Shown: in pieces, positions 8,354 through 17,187 of the stretch | Layout of the letters: every line of letters starts with the position of its first letter | Position numbering within the stretch: the stretch's first letter is position 1 | Assembly (NCBI RefSeq): GCF_001029505.1 | Contig: NZ_LEKH01000012.1 | Coordinates: 1-64,000, forward strand | DNA length: 64,000 bases | Direction of reading: 5' to 3' | Origin: Rubrobacter aplysinae | GTDB lineage: Bacteria; Actinomycetota; Rubrobacteria; Rubrobacterales; Rubrobacteraceae | Notes under the pieces: model-generated | Databases searched by the model: none | What the model was told of the DNA's origin: nothing | The model's input: the letters and a program-made list of their open reading frames with translations, nothing else | Program-made: the position numbers and the translations under genes

Positions 8354-10672
8354 GTGGAGACGACCAACAAACATGATGTGATCCAGGAACAGCTGGAGGC
8401 GGTTGACGGCAAGGCGCGTCCCGGCAAGGACGCAGGCTCCGAGGTCACCATCTCCTCGCTTATAGAGAAAGTGGCCTCCTACAGCCCGGAGCCAGAAGAG
8501 GAGATGATCGCCCGCGCCTACCGCGTGGCGCACTCCTCGCACCGGGGGCAGCACCGCAAGAGCGGCGAGTCCTTCGTCCATCATCCCCTCTGCGCCGCCG
8601 ACCTGCTCGCCGACCTGCGCCTGGACCCCGTGACCATCTCGGCTGCCCTCTTGCACGACGTGCTCGAGGACACCGAGGTCACCAAGGAAGAGCTCGAACG
8701 GGATTTCGGCACCGAGGTCGCGGACATGGTCGACGGCGTTACCAAGCTAAAGCGGCTGCCGTCGGGAAATCTCGAAGAGGCGCAGGCCGAGAGCCTGCGG
8801 AAGATGATCGTGGCGATGAGCAAGGACGTGCGCGTCATTATCATCAAGCTCGCCGACCGGCTGCACAACATGCGCACCCTGGACTACTTAAAGCGCGAGA
8901 CCCAGCTAAAGAAGGCGACGGAGACGCTGGAGATCTACGCTCCGCTCGCCCACCGTATGGGCATCTACTCCTTGAAGTGGGAGCTAGAGGACCTCTCCTT
9001 CGCGACCCTCCACCCCCGGCGCTACGAGGAGATAAAGCGGCTCGTCGCCGCCCGCCGGGGCGATAGGGAGTCCTTCATAACCGGCGTGGCCGAGGAGCTT
9101 CAGGAGCACCTCGGGGAGGCCGGGGTCGAGGCCGAGGTGCACGGGCGGGTCAAGCACTTCTACTCCATCTACAACAAGATGGTCCGCCGCAACAAGGAGT
9201 TCAACGAGATCTACGACCTCGCCGGCCTCAGGGTCGTGGTGGACTCCGTGCGCGACTGCTACGGGGCGCTGGGCGCTATCCACTCGACCTGGAAGCCCAT
9301 ACCCGGGCGGTTCAAGGACTACATCGCGATGCCCAAGTTCAACATGTACCAGTCGCTGCACACGACGGTAATGTCCAACGAGGGCAAGCTCCTGGAGATC
9401 CAGGTCCGAACCCGCGAGATGGACGTGACCGCCGAGTACGGCATCGCCGCGCACTGGATGTACAAGCACGGCGGCGACGGCGAGGTCGACCGCCTGAAGT
9501 GGCTCAAGAGCATGCTCGAGTGGCAGAAGGAGACCACCGACTCCTCGGAGTTCATGGAGTCCCTGAAGGGCGAGCTGATAGCAGACGAGGTCTTCGTCTT
9601 TACCCCCAAGGGCGACGTGCAGAGCCTGCCCTCCGGGGCGACACCCCTGGACTTCGCCTACCACGTCCACACCGAGATCGGGCACCACTGCGTCGGGGCC
9701 AAGGTGAACGGCCGCATCGTGCCGCTGGACTCCGAGCTAGTCTCGGGCGACCGGGTCGAGATCATAACCAGCAGGTCCTCGGCGGGGCCGAGCCGGGACT
9801 GGCTCACCGTCGTGCAGAGCGGGCGGGCGCGGAACAAGATCCGGCAGTTCTTCAACAAGGCCGACCGCGAGGACAACCTGGCCTCGGGCCGCGAGAAGGT
9901 ACAGACCTACCTCAAGAAGCGTCACGCCCCCAAGGTCTCCCAGAGCGTGTGGAAGGAGGTTTCGGAGAGCGCCGGGTATCCTGGCCCTGACGACATGCTC
10001 GCCGCCGTGGGCGCGGGCGCGGCCTCCGCGGAGGGGGTGGCGAATCGGCTGCTCGACCGGGTGCAGCCGGATAAGGACGGGGGCGGCGAGGAACATTCGG
10101 AGAACGGCAAGCGGCCCGGCTCCGCGCGGGGCGGCGAGAGCCCGGCCAAGACGCCGCTGCCGCTCCGGGACGGCGTGGACGGGGGAGACGGTACCGGCGA
10201 GGAGACCGGCGTGCGGGTGGTGGGGTCGAGCGGCGTCCTCACCCGGCTGGCCCGCTGCTGCAGCCCGATGCCCGGCGACGACATAGTGGGCTACGTCTCG
10301 CTCGGTCGCGGGGTGGTGGTGCACGCCGCGGGCTGCGCCAACGCCCGGGCGCTGGGCCATCGCGACCCCGAAAGATTCGTCGAGGTCGAGTGGGCCTCGG
10401 GGAGCGGCAGGCTGTTTACCGTGGAGCTTCTGGTCGAGGCGCTGGACCGGATGCACCTTCTCAAGGACGTGACGTCCACCATCTCCGACGCGAACGTGAG
10501 CATAATGTCGGCGAGGGTGGATACCATCGAGGATCGCACGGCCTTGAGCCGGTTCGCGTTCAAGGCGGCGAGCCTGACGCACGTGGACGAGATACTCCGC
10601 AAGGTACGCGACATCCCGGACGTCTACGACGCGTACCGCGTCTCCCGAGACGGCACCCCGCTGGAGAATTAG
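8354..10672 (+). CDS. rel: Bifunctional (p)ppGpp synthetase/hydrolase Rel
   Basis: A 772-residue RelA/SpoT homologue that makes and degrades the stringent-response alarmones. Domains in order: HD hydrolase (HRGQHRKSGE, then LLHDVLEDTEVT, an intact HD plus ED), synthetase (RFKDYIAMPKFNMYQSLHTTV, the RxKD form of bifunctional enzymes), TGS (FTPKGDVQSLPSGATPLDFA), and a C-terminal ACT domain (TVELLVEALDRMHLLKDVTS). Both catalytic halves look intact. An unusual low-complexity Asp/Gly/Glu-rich linker of about 50 residues (roughly 570-620) separates the helical region from the conserved cysteine segment ARCCSPMPGD. GTG start without a strong ribosome site. It leads the conserved rel-MBL-hisS arrangement. 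Confidence 0.95.
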   Translation: METTNKHDVIQEQLEAVDGKARPGKDAGSEVTISSLIEKVASYSPEPEEEMIARAYRVAHSSHRGQHRKSGESFVHHPLCAADLLADLRLDPVTISAALLHDVLEDTEVTKEELERDFGTEVADMVDGVTKLKRLPSGNLEEAQAESLRKMIVAMSKDVRVIIIKLADRLHNMRTLDYLKRETQLKKATETLEIYAPLAHRMGIYSLKWELEDLSFATLHPRRYEEIKRLVAARRGDRESFITGVAEELQEHLGEAGVEAEVHGRVKHFYSIYNKMVRRNKEFNEIYDLAGLRVVVDSVRDCYGALGAIHSTWKPIPGRFKDYIAMPKFNMYQSLHTTVMSNEGKLLEIQVRTREMDVTAEYGIAAHWMYKHGGDGEVDRLKWLKSMLEWQKETTDSSEFMESLKGELIADEVFVFTPKGDVQSLPSGATPLDFAYHVHTEIGHHCVGAKVNGRIVPLDSELVSGDRVEIITSRSSAGPSRDWLTVVQSGRARNKIRQFFNKADREDNLASGREKVQTYLKKRHAPKVSQSVWKEVSESAGYPGPDDMLAAVGAGAASAEGVANRLLDRVQPDKDGGGEEHSENGKRPGSARGGESPAKTPLPLRDGVDGGDGTGEETGVRVVGSSGVLTRLARCCSPMPGDDIVGYVSLGRGVVVHAAGCANARALGHRDPERFVEVEWASGSGRLFTVELLVEALDRMHLLKDVTSTISDANVSIMSARVDTIEDRTALSRFAFKAASLTHVDEILRKVRDIPDVYDAYRVSRDGTPLEN

Positions 10673-10688
10673 CCAGAGAACTTTAGAG

Positions 10689-10714
10689 AGCGGGAGCCCG
10701 GGGCGGCTCTCGCT
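10689..10714 (+). terminator. Hairpin downstream of rel
   Basis: AGCGGGAGCC and GGCTCTCGCT form a 10-bp stem with one G-U pair around a 6-base loop, beginning 17 bases after the rel stop codon. There is no T-run, so it may be a Rho-assisted terminator or an mRNA-stabilising structure. Confidence 0.4.
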
Positions 10715-10768
10715 GCACCGAGCGTCGGGTATATCGAGTATTCAGGTCACTAAAACAGGAGGGACCAG

Positions 10769-11356
10769 ATGTCGGAGATACAGCAGGTTGCCCTGGACAT
10801 GGGCGGGTTCGGCGTGAACGCTTACGTCATACACGCGCCCGAGGGCGACATAATAGTGGACGCCGGGGCCGAACCGGAGAGGATCCTGTCCGCCGTCCGC
10901 CAGCCCGTCGCCGCGATCCTCATTACCCACGGGCACGCGGACCACGTCGCCGCGCTCGACGACGTACGCCGCGAGACCCCGGCCCCGGTCTACGCCCACC
11001 CCGACATAGACGCGGAGATCGGCGTGTACGAGCCGCTTTCCGACGATCAGGAGCTAAAGATAGCCGGGCAGACGTTGCGGGTGATCCACACCCCAGGCCA
11101 CGAGCCGGGCTCGGTGACGTTCGTGGTGGAGAACGAGAGCCGGGACCAGCTCGTGGGCGACCTAGTGCTGCCGGGCAGCGTCGGCCGCACGGACCTTCCG
11201 GGCACCTCCTGGTCAGACATCTCGGACTCCGTACGCCGGGTGATGCCGCTGTGGACCGAAAGCACCCGCCTGTACTGCGGCCACGGCGACGTGCTCGTGG
11301 CCCACGACGAGCTAGAGACCAACCCGTACCTGCCGCTCGGGATAGTTCAGGGGTAG
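10769..11356 (+). CDS. MBL-fold metallo-hydrolase (glyoxalase II-like)
   Basis: A 195-residue beta-lactamase-fold hydrolase. The zinc motif is THGHADHVAALDDV (HxHxDH), followed by HTPGHEPGSVTF, a GDLVLPGSVGRTDLPG loop with the bridging Asp, and the final CGHGD His. The start at ATG 10769 has a near-perfect AGGAGGG five bases away. Proteins of this size between rel and hisS are common in Gram-positive genomes and resemble hydroxyacylglutathione hydrolases, but actinobacteria usually lack glutathione. The true thioester substrate is unknown. Only 4 bases separate its stop from hisS. Confidence 0.9.
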   Translation: MSEIQQVALDMGGFGVNAYVIHAPEGDIIVDAGAEPERILSAVRQPVAAILITHGHADHVAALDDVRRETPAPVYAHPDIDAEIGVYEPLSDDQELKIAGQTLRVIHTPGHEPGSVTFVVENESRDQLVGDLVLPGSVGRTDLPGTSWSDISDSVRRVMPLWTESTRLYCGHGDVLVAHDELETNPYLPLGIVQG

Positions 11357-11360
11357 TGTA

Positions 11361-12668
11361 GTGGCCGATTTTCAAAGCTCTCAGAGTTCTCAGAGTTACC
11401 GGGCCCCGAAGGGCACCTACGACGTGGTCCCCGGCGCTGCGGACCGCGACCCGCACCTGCGGCCGGAGATGTGGGCCTGGGTCGAGTCCATCGCCCGCGA
11501 CACCTTCCGGCGCTACAACTACACCGAGGTCCGCATGCCGCTCTTTGAGGAGACGCGCCTCTTCGTGCGCGGCGTGGGGGAATCGTCGGACATAGTGAGC
11601 AAAGAGATGTTTACCTTCACCGACCGCGCCGGGCGGGAGCTATCCCTGCGGCCCGAGGGCACCGCCGGCGTCGTCCGTTCCTACGTCGAGCACTCGCTGG
11701 ACAAGCTCGCCCAGCCTCTCAAGCTGTGGTACGTGGGACCGATGTTTCGCTACGAACGTCAGCAGAAGGGACGCTACCGCCAGCACGTCCAGCTCGGCGC
11801 GGAGGCGCTCGGCTCGGATGACCCGCTGATGGACGTCGAGGTAATGGCGCTCTTGTACGACATCCACCAGGCGGCCGGCGTGCTGGAAGAGGTCATACAC
11901 GTGAACAACCTCGGGGATCTCGCCACGCGCCAGAGCTACGTTCCGGAGCTCAAGGCGTACCTCGACAAGCACCGTTCCGACCTGGACCCGGACTCCGTGG
12001 CCCGGCTGGATACCAACCCCCTGCGTACCTTCGACTCCAAGGATCCGGGCACCCAGGCGCTGCTCGCGGAGGCGCCGTCCATAGAAGACTTCCTCACGAA
12101 AGATGCCTCGGCGCACTTCGCCGCGGTCCGGCAGGGGCTGGACGCCCTCGGCATCCCGTACCGGGTGGACGACCGGCTGGTGCGCGGCTTCGACTACTAC
12201 ACCCTGACCGTCTTCGAGGCCAAGAGCCCGGTGCTCGGCTCCCAGGACGCCGTCGGCGGCGGCGGCCGCTACAACGGACTCGTGGAGGAGATCGGAGGTC
12301 CCGACACGCCCGGTATCGGTTTCGGCAGCGGGGTCGAGCGGGTGCTGATGGCCGCCGGAGGGCCCTCGGACGTACCGGGCGTGGACGTGTACTTCGCCGC
12401 TCTCTCCGAAGACGCCCGGATGCCCGCGCTCTCGCTCGCCGGCGCCCTGCGCCGGGAAGGGGTGGCCTGCGAGCTGGACTACGCCGGACGCAGCGCCAAG
12501 GGCCAGCTAAAGCAGGCCGACCGCTCCGGAGCCTCGTGGACGGTGGTTATGGGAGAAGAGGAGTTAGCCTCCGGTGTCGCAAAGTTGCGAGATATGAGTA
12601 CGGGAGAGGAAGGCAAAATTTTCATCTCCGGCGGACACGAGGATATTCTGCGGGCGGTGTCCGGCTAG
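11361..12668 (+). CDS. hisS: Histidyl-tRNA synthetase
   Basis: A 435-residue class II aminoacyl-tRNA synthetase. Motif 2 is GPMFRYERQQKGRYRQ, the histidine-specific loop is LVRGFDYYT, motif 3 is GIGFGSGVERVL, and GGGGRYNGL is the usual glycine patch. The C-terminal 90 residues are the anticodon-binding domain. It begins at GTG 11361, four bases after the MBL gene. A short Ser/Gln-rich leader (QSSQSSQS) precedes the family start RAPKGTYDVVPG. It is followed after 2 bases by a sirtuin rather than the common aspS. Confidence 0.96.
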   Translation: MADFQSSQSSQSYRAPKGTYDVVPGAADRDPHLRPEMWAWVESIARDTFRRYNYTEVRMPLFEETRLFVRGVGESSDIVSKEMFTFTDRAGRELSLRPEGTAGVVRSYVEHSLDKLAQPLKLWYVGPMFRYERQQKGRYRQHVQLGAEALGSDDPLMDVEVMALLYDIHQAAGVLEEVIHVNNLGDLATRQSYVPELKAYLDKHRSDLDPDSVARLDTNPLRTFDSKDPGTQALLAEAPSIEDFLTKDASAHFAAVRQGLDALGIPYRVDDRLVRGFDYYTLTVFEAKSPVLGSQDAVGGGGRYNGLVEEIGGPDTPGIGFGSGVERVLMAAGGPSDVPGVDVYFAALSEDARMPALSLAGALRREGVACELDYAGRSAKGQLKQADRSGASWTVVMGEEELASGVAKLRDMSTGEEGKIFISGGHEDILRAVSG

Positions 12669-12670
12669 CC

Positions 12671-13414
12671 GTGGCCGCAGAGGTGCCGCAGGTTCTCATC
12701 GAGGCGCTGCGCGAGGCGCGGTCCGTGGCGGTCTTGACCGGGGCCGGAATATCCGCGGAGAGCGGGGTCCCTACCTTCCGCGACGCCCAGACCGGGCTCT
12801 GGGAGCACTACCGGCCAGAGGATCTCGCCACCCCCGAAGCCTTTGACCGAGACCCCGGGCTGGTGTGGCGCTGGTACGCCTGGAGACGAGAGCTGGTCGG
12901 CGGCGTGGAGCCGAACGCCGGGCACCGGGCGCTGGCGGAGCTCGAAAGCCTCGTGCCGCGTTTCACCCTGGCGACCCAGAACGTGGATGGCCTGCACCGC
13001 CGCGCCGGTAGCCACAACGTGCTTGAGTTGCACGGCGACATCTCGCGCACCATCTGCTCGCGGGAGCGTCTTACCAGAGACCCTGAAGGGCTTGAAGGAG
13101 AACCGCCCTCTTGCCCAGAGTGCGGAGCCTACCTGCGCCCGGACGTCGTGTGGTTCGGGGAGGCGCTACCGGTCGAGGCATTCGAGACCGCTCAGGAGGA
13201 AGCCCGCGAGAGCGACTTGTTTCTCTCAGTCGGGACCTCCAGCCTCGTGCAGCCCGCCGCATCCCTGCCGCAGGCCGCACTCTCGGGAGGAGCCACGGTC
13301 GTCGAGGTGAACCCGGAGCCCACGCCGCTCACGCCCCATGCAGACTACACGTTGCGGAGCCCGGCCGGCGAGGCGCTCTCCGCGCTGGTCGCGGCGTATA
13401 AGAACAGCGTATAA
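12671..13414 (+). CDS. Sir2-family NAD-dependent protein deacylase (class III type)
   Basis: A 247-residue sirtuin starting at GTG 12671, two bases after hisS. The frame is open upstream only because it lies over hisS. The NAD site is GAGISAESGVPTFR and TQNVDGLH, the catalytic His is in LELHGDI, and the cofactor loop is VGTSSLVQPAA. WYAWRREL contains the Tyr-x-x-Arg pair that marks class III enzymes preferring succinyl or malonyl lysine. The zinc module is odd: the second pair (CPEC) is present, but the first reads C-S-R-E, so one cysteine is missing. I infer lysine desuccinylation, possibly of the co-transcribed translation enzymes. Confidence 0.9.
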   Translation: MAAEVPQVLIEALREARSVAVLTGAGISAESGVPTFRDAQTGLWEHYRPEDLATPEAFDRDPGLVWRWYAWRRELVGGVEPNAGHRALAELESLVPRFTLATQNVDGLHRRAGSHNVLELHGDISRTICSRERLTRDPEGLEGEPPSCPECGAYLRPDVVWFGEALPVEAFETAQEEARESDLFLSVGTSSLVQPAASLPQAALSGGATVVEVNPEPTPLTPHADYTLRSPAGEALSALVAAYKNSV

Positions 13415-13718
13415 CAGGGCGCGGTGCACTCTAGCCAGCGGGATCGTAAGGTTCTGCAAGCGCAGCCAAGCGCAGCCAAACGCAGCCGGTCCCGATTAGA
13501 AGTACGTCCGGTTATCCTCCAGACCAGTATCCGTCTCCGCACACCCTCAACGCCATCCGACGTGTCTTTCCCCGGGGTTTGATGGGCTGGATGCGTGCGG
13601 TTATACTAGCCCGAAAGTGCATAAAGATGTTGGCACTTACGAGTGTATGAAAAGCTAGATAAGCCCGGACTGACCGGGAGTACCGGCGGAGCCTATTGGT
13701 AGAAAGAAGGTAGCATAA
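13415..13718. other. Intergenic region with short tandem repeats
   Basis: No supported gene. The stretch holds three tandem 10-base units built on AAGCGCAGCC at about 13459-13487. An imperfect inverted motif, GCACT-tac-GAGTGT, lies at about 13633-13646, upstream of the LuxR-type gene. It resembles the GCACTT-type motifs described elsewhere in this window. The downstream gene's ribosome site (GAAGGTAG) lies at its end. Confidence 0.4.
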
Positions 13719-14324
13719 GTGGCGGAGACCGAGTCTGATCCGGGCGGGATCTGGATCCACTCCGGGTATCCGGTTGTTAGCCTCGGGCTGACGGAGGTAC
13801 TCAAGGGGGAGGCGGAGGTGCACCCCGGATACGGCCCTCCAGAGGGCTGGGATCCACACTCCATAATCTATTATTGTTGTGATGCCGAAGAACCGGCGGA
13901 TGAAATTCGCAGCCTGCGTTCCAGGTATCCAGAGGCTTGCTTACTGGCCTTTGGCATGCACGCACAGCTTCCATTAGCCAGAGCCGCGCTCGGTGCCGGG
14001 GCTCACGGATTCATTCACGCCGGTATGCAGCCAAACGAGATAGTCCGGGCCCTCAACGTCGCCCGTAAAGGAGAGGTCGTGGTGCCGCGAGAACTGCTCA
14101 AGGGGTTGGTCGAGGAGAAAGCCCCCGTGGATCTCGCAATACTCACCTCCAGGCAACTGGAGATCCTGAGGCTCGTCTCCGACGGGCTGACAAACTCCCA
14201 GATAGCCCAACACCTTTATCTGTCGGAGTTCACGATAAAGCAGCATCTGCGTTCAGCGTTCAAGACCCTCGGGGTCCGCAATCGTACCGAAGCGGCGATA
14301 CTCTTCCGCAGCAACCCGCTCTAG
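13719..14324 (+). CDS. LuxR/NarL-type regulator with degenerate receiver domain
   Basis: A 201-residue protein. The C-terminal 65 residues are a clear NarL/LuxR helix-turn-helix: LTSRQLEILRLVSDGLTNSQ, then YLSEFTIKQHLRSAFKTLGV. The N-terminal 120 residues have the length and alternating pattern of a response-regulator receiver (GAHGFIHAGMQPNEIVRAL matches its last strand and helix). However, the acidic pocket and the phospho-Asp strand are altered: SIIYYCCDAEEP replaces the usual DLVLLDxxMP. No histidine kinase is nearby. I infer a phosphorylation-independent or atypically phosphorylated regulator, perhaps of the adjacent c-di-GMP and polysaccharide genes. GTG start. Confidence 0.85.
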   Translation: MAETESDPGGIWIHSGYPVVSLGLTEVLKGEAEVHPGYGPPEGWDPHSIIYYCCDAEEPADEIRSLRSRYPEACLLAFGMHAQLPLARAALGAGAHGFIHAGMQPNEIVRALNVARKGEVVVPRELLKGLVEEKAPVDLAILTSRQLEILRLVSDGLTNSQIAQHLYLSEFTIKQHLRSAFKTLGVRNRTEAAILFRSNPL

Positions 14325-14756
14325 AAAAGACACCACGGGGATTTTTGGCCAACATGTCGTGCCTCATGTCCAGGAGGTGACCGCCCGGCACTTTGGTGTT
14401 TGAAGAGCTTCTAGCACCAGGATGCACGTTAGGCTATCTTAAGTGCCTTTTTGAGCCCCCTAGCGCCTTTCCAGATTACACCGCTCTACAACTCGGGTTA
14501 AATCTCAGCGTTAAGATCCTCCCGCCCGCCCCGGCACCGGCGGCCGGCTAGTTGGCGTGCATCGCGGCGTGCAGCGGCCAGCGTACGCTGCGGAAGCGTG
14601 ACTCCGACTCTCGGGGCCAGATAGGGATACTGCTGGAGAGGCTATGCTAAGGAGAGCCGCCCTGCTAGATAGGAGAGACGGCTTGGCGGAAACGAGTCCG
14701 CGGGTAGGAAGAGGCTACATCTCCCTCCGATGGGAGCGGGCTTTGGGTGAGGGGAC
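14325..14756. other. Regulatory intergenic region before the GGDEF-EAL gene
   Basis: A 432-base region without a credible ORF. It contains ACTTTGGTGTT at 14390-14400, one of three near-identical elements in the polysaccharide region, then an AAGTGCC stretch near 14440. I looked for a c-di-GMP riboswitch here because of the downstream gene and found none. Confidence 0.4.
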
Positions 14757-16628
14757 GTGGAACGGATGACGCCCAAAGGCCCAGAGACTCGACGGAGGCG
14801 GGCCGTGATGGCGGCTTTGTTCTTGGGCGGTGTCACGCTCGGATACGGGGCGGGCTCGGTCCACCGGTTTCTCGGTGCGAGGAGCCTGCATTACACGGCG
14901 CAACCAAGGGGCGACGAACCTTTCGCCAGTCTCGCCCTGAGCAAGCCAGGCACGATGTTCGTACTGGATGGCGGTCTCACCGTACGCCATGCCCTGCCCG
15001 CCGTGCAGGAGGTTCTGGGACACAGCCCCGGGCAGATGACCGGTCGCAAGCTTACTGATTACCTGCATCCGGCAGACATTGGTCGCTTTACGAGCGAGAG
15101 AGGAAAGATGACGGCGGAGGTGGTGGACTTTAGAATGCGCCACGCCGACGGTTCCTGGTGCGGATTGCAGGCTACCAGGGTCGTTCCCAGAGACGAGCCG
15201 GCCGGTGACGGAGGAACGTACCGCGTGCGCTTGCCAGAAGACCCCGGAGTACGGAATGCGCCGCCCCGTCCGGTGCTCTGGCGTGATCCACAGGATCCCG
15301 GAGATATTCTGGACGGCCGGGAGATTTTCGTGGACCGCATCGAGAGCGTCCTCGCCCACGATGACCGGCATGCCCGGCACCTCGAGAGCACGACCCTGAT
15401 ACTCCTCGGGATAGATACCTTTGAGGCGGTCGACGACGCTTTGGGGCTCGCCGTAGGCGACCAGATGCTTTACGTGGCCGGTATGCGGCTGCGGTCTTGT
15501 CTCAGGCCGGAAGATACCCTGGCCCGGGTCGGGCGCGGTGAGTTCGGGGTGCTCCCCGGTAAGGGTTTTGAGGTGGGTAGCGCAATCCGCCTCGCGGAGA
15601 GAATCTCGGAGAGCCTGAAAGAGCCTATACTGCTCGGCGGACGAATGCTCCACATCACGGCCAGCGTAGGGATAGTTTCCAGCGAGGCGACGGGTCTGGG
15701 ATCCGGCGAAGACTTTATGGCTGCCGCAGCCTCCGCCGTACGGGGAGCCCGCGAAAACGGCGCCGGCTACGAGATATTCGGCGGGTACGCCTCCGAAGCG
15801 GATCTCGAACGTCTCAAGCTGGAAGGCGACCTGTGGCGGGCGGCCGAGCGCGGCCAGCTTGCACTCAGCTATCAGCCGCAGGTGGACCTGGAGAGCGGGG
15901 AAGTCGTCGGGGTAGAGGCACTGTTGCGCTGGGAGTATCCCCGGCGCGGTACCGTAACCCCGGAGGAGTTCATAGATCTGGTGGAGGACACGGGTCTGAT
16001 CGTACCAATCGGGACCTGGGCCCTGAGAGAGGCTTGCCGGAGCGCGGTACGCTGGAGGCAGAATACCGTGTTCGGCAGGGCGCTTATCAGCGTCAACCTG
16101 TCTGCCAGGCAATTTCAGCAACCCGGTCTGGCCGAGGAAGTATCGTCTATCATGGAAGAGACGGGGATAGAGCCCGAGAGGCTCGTGCTCGAAATCACCG
16201 AGAGCCTGCTGCTCGACGACACGCCATACATCGCGGAGAGCCTGCAGAAGATCAAGGGCCTCGGTGTGAGGCTGGCGCTCGACGATTTTGGCACCGGCTA
16301 CTCCTCGCTCTCTTACCTGCAGAGAATCCCCGTGGACTACCTCAAGATAGATCAGTCTTTCGTCTCCGGGCTAGAAGATGGGGGAGAAGACGCCCCGGTA
16401 TTCCTGTCTGCTATCGTGGAGGTAGCCAGGACCCTTGGTATAAAAACCATAGCCGAAGGCCTGGAGACAGAGGCTCAGGTCGAACGGCTCCGGGAGCTAC
16501 GCTGCGACATGGGCCAGGGATACTATTTCGCAAGGCCCATGCCGGAGGAGGAGGCGTACGGGCTCGTAGGGAGTTCGCTCCACGACCAGGGCCCCGAAAT
16601 ATCCCCCGAGGACTGGAGAACAGAGTGA
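14757..16628 (+). CDS. PAS-GGDEF-EAL protein, probable c-di-GMP phosphodiesterase
   Basis: A 623-residue signalling protein. An N-terminal hydrophobic segment (about residues 17-35) anchors it. A PAS-like domain (about 60-150) precedes a GGDEF domain (about 190-350) and a C-terminal EAL domain (about 360-605). The cyclase signature is degenerate, GRGEF at residues 259-263, so diguanylate cyclase activity is unlikely. The EAL domain is intact: EALLRW (Glu387), SVNLSARQ, EITES, DDFGTGYSSLSYL, KIDQSFV, AEGLETEAQ and GQGYYFARP. I infer hydrolysis of c-di-GMP to pGpG, with the GGDEF possibly acting as a GTP sensor. GTG start with GGTGAGGGG upstream. Confidence 0.9.
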   Translation: MERMTPKGPETRRRRAVMAALFLGGVTLGYGAGSVHRFLGARSLHYTAQPRGDEPFASLALSKPGTMFVLDGGLTVRHALPAVQEVLGHSPGQMTGRKLTDYLHPADIGRFTSERGKMTAEVVDFRMRHADGSWCGLQATRVVPRDEPAGDGGTYRVRLPEDPGVRNAPPRPVLWRDPQDPGDILDGREIFVDRIESVLAHDDRHARHLESTTLILLGIDTFEAVDDALGLAVGDQMLYVAGMRLRSCLRPEDTLARVGRGEFGVLPGKGFEVGSAIRLAERISESLKEPILLGGRMLHITASVGIVSSEATGLGSGEDFMAAAASAVRGARENGAGYEIFGGYASEADLERLKLEGDLWRAAERGQLALSYQPQVDLESGEVVGVEALLRWEYPRRGTVTPEEFIDLVEDTGLIVPIGTWALREACRSAVRWRQNTVFGRALISVNLSARQFQQPGLAEEVSSIMEETGIEPERLVLEITESLLLDDTPYIAESLQKIKGLGVRLALDDFGTGYSSLSYLQRIPVDYLKIDQSFVSGLEDGGEDAPVFLSAIVEVARTLGIKTIAEGLETEAQVERLRELRCDMGQGYYFARPMPEEEAYGLVGSSLHDQGPEISPEDWRTE

Positions 16629-16686
16629 ACGCTGTAGCGGTCCGCGAGTTCTTGCGGGTCACCGGGGCGCAGGCCAGAGGCGCAAC

Positions 16687-17160
16687 TTGACGGAAGAGCC
16701 GGGAACTATCCTGTTTGTCTGTACGGCCAATATCTGCCGGAGTCCGATGGCCGAGACCATATTCGACGTTCTCGCCGGAGAGCGCGAGCTGCCCTACCGC
16801 GCCGAGAGCGCAGGTGTCTCGAACTTTGGCGGTGCACCGATGTCTTCCAACGCCCGCGAGGTGCTCCAGGAAGCCGGTATCCCTGCGAGCGACCATCATT
16901 CCAGAGAGGTTACCGAGGAGATGGTGCGGAAGTCCCGCCTGGTGCTCGTGATGGGCCCCCGTCACGCCACGGAGCTCTCGCGCAGGTTCGGGGACACGGA
17001 GAAGGTCCGACTCTTGCAGGAGTACGCCTCCGGAATAAGGGATGGCCGGGAGCTGCCTGACCCCTACGGCCAGAGTATCCTCACCTACCGGGCATCTATG
17101 CGCCAGATCTTCGAGTGTGTCGAAAGCGTCGTGGACAGGCTGGACCGGGAGCGCCCGTGA
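16687..17160 (+). CDS. Low-molecular-weight protein phosphatase
   Basis: A 157-residue LMW phosphatase. The P-loop is CTANICRS near the N-terminus (C-x5-R-S). The general-acid Asp lies in ELPDPYGQS, close to the C-terminus. Such enzymes dephosphorylate tyrosine (or arginine) residues and are the usual partners of bacterial tyrosine kinases controlling polysaccharide chain length. Such a kinase is encoded at 38.4-39.2 kb here. TTG start after CAGAGGCG. It lies 58 bases after the GGDEF-EAL gene on the same strand. Confidence 0.88.
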   Translation: MTEEPGTILFVCTANICRSPMAETIFDVLAGERELPYRAESAGVSNFGGAPMSSNAREVLQEAGIPASDHHSREVTEEMVRKSRLVLVMGPRHATELSRRFGDTEKVRLLQEYASGIRDGRELPDPYGQSILTYRASMRQIFECVESVVDRLDRERP

Positions 17161-17171
17161 ACAGGTAACCG

Positions 17172-17187
17172 GAGCCCAGCGGGGCTC
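17172..17187. terminator. Hairpin between convergent genes
   Basis: GAGCCC-AGCG-GGGCTC is a perfect 6-bp stem with a 4-base loop. It lies between the phosphatase stop and the stop of the convergent sulfotransferase, overlapping the latter. It could serve both directions but has no T-run. Confidence 0.35.

Noticed and set aside
12536-12670. Extended start for the sirtuin inside hisS
   Set aside because: The stretch lies in another frame of conserved hisS sequence; the family N-terminus begins after GTG 12671.
13459-13487. CRISPR-like repeat
   Set aside because: Three adjacent 10-base copies without spacers; simple tandem repeat.
14325-14756. Possible c-di-GMP riboswitch before the GGDEF-EAL gene
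   Set aside because: None of the conserved GEMM elements (GGCAAAC, GACGCAAAGCC, GGTAGCC) is present on either strand.
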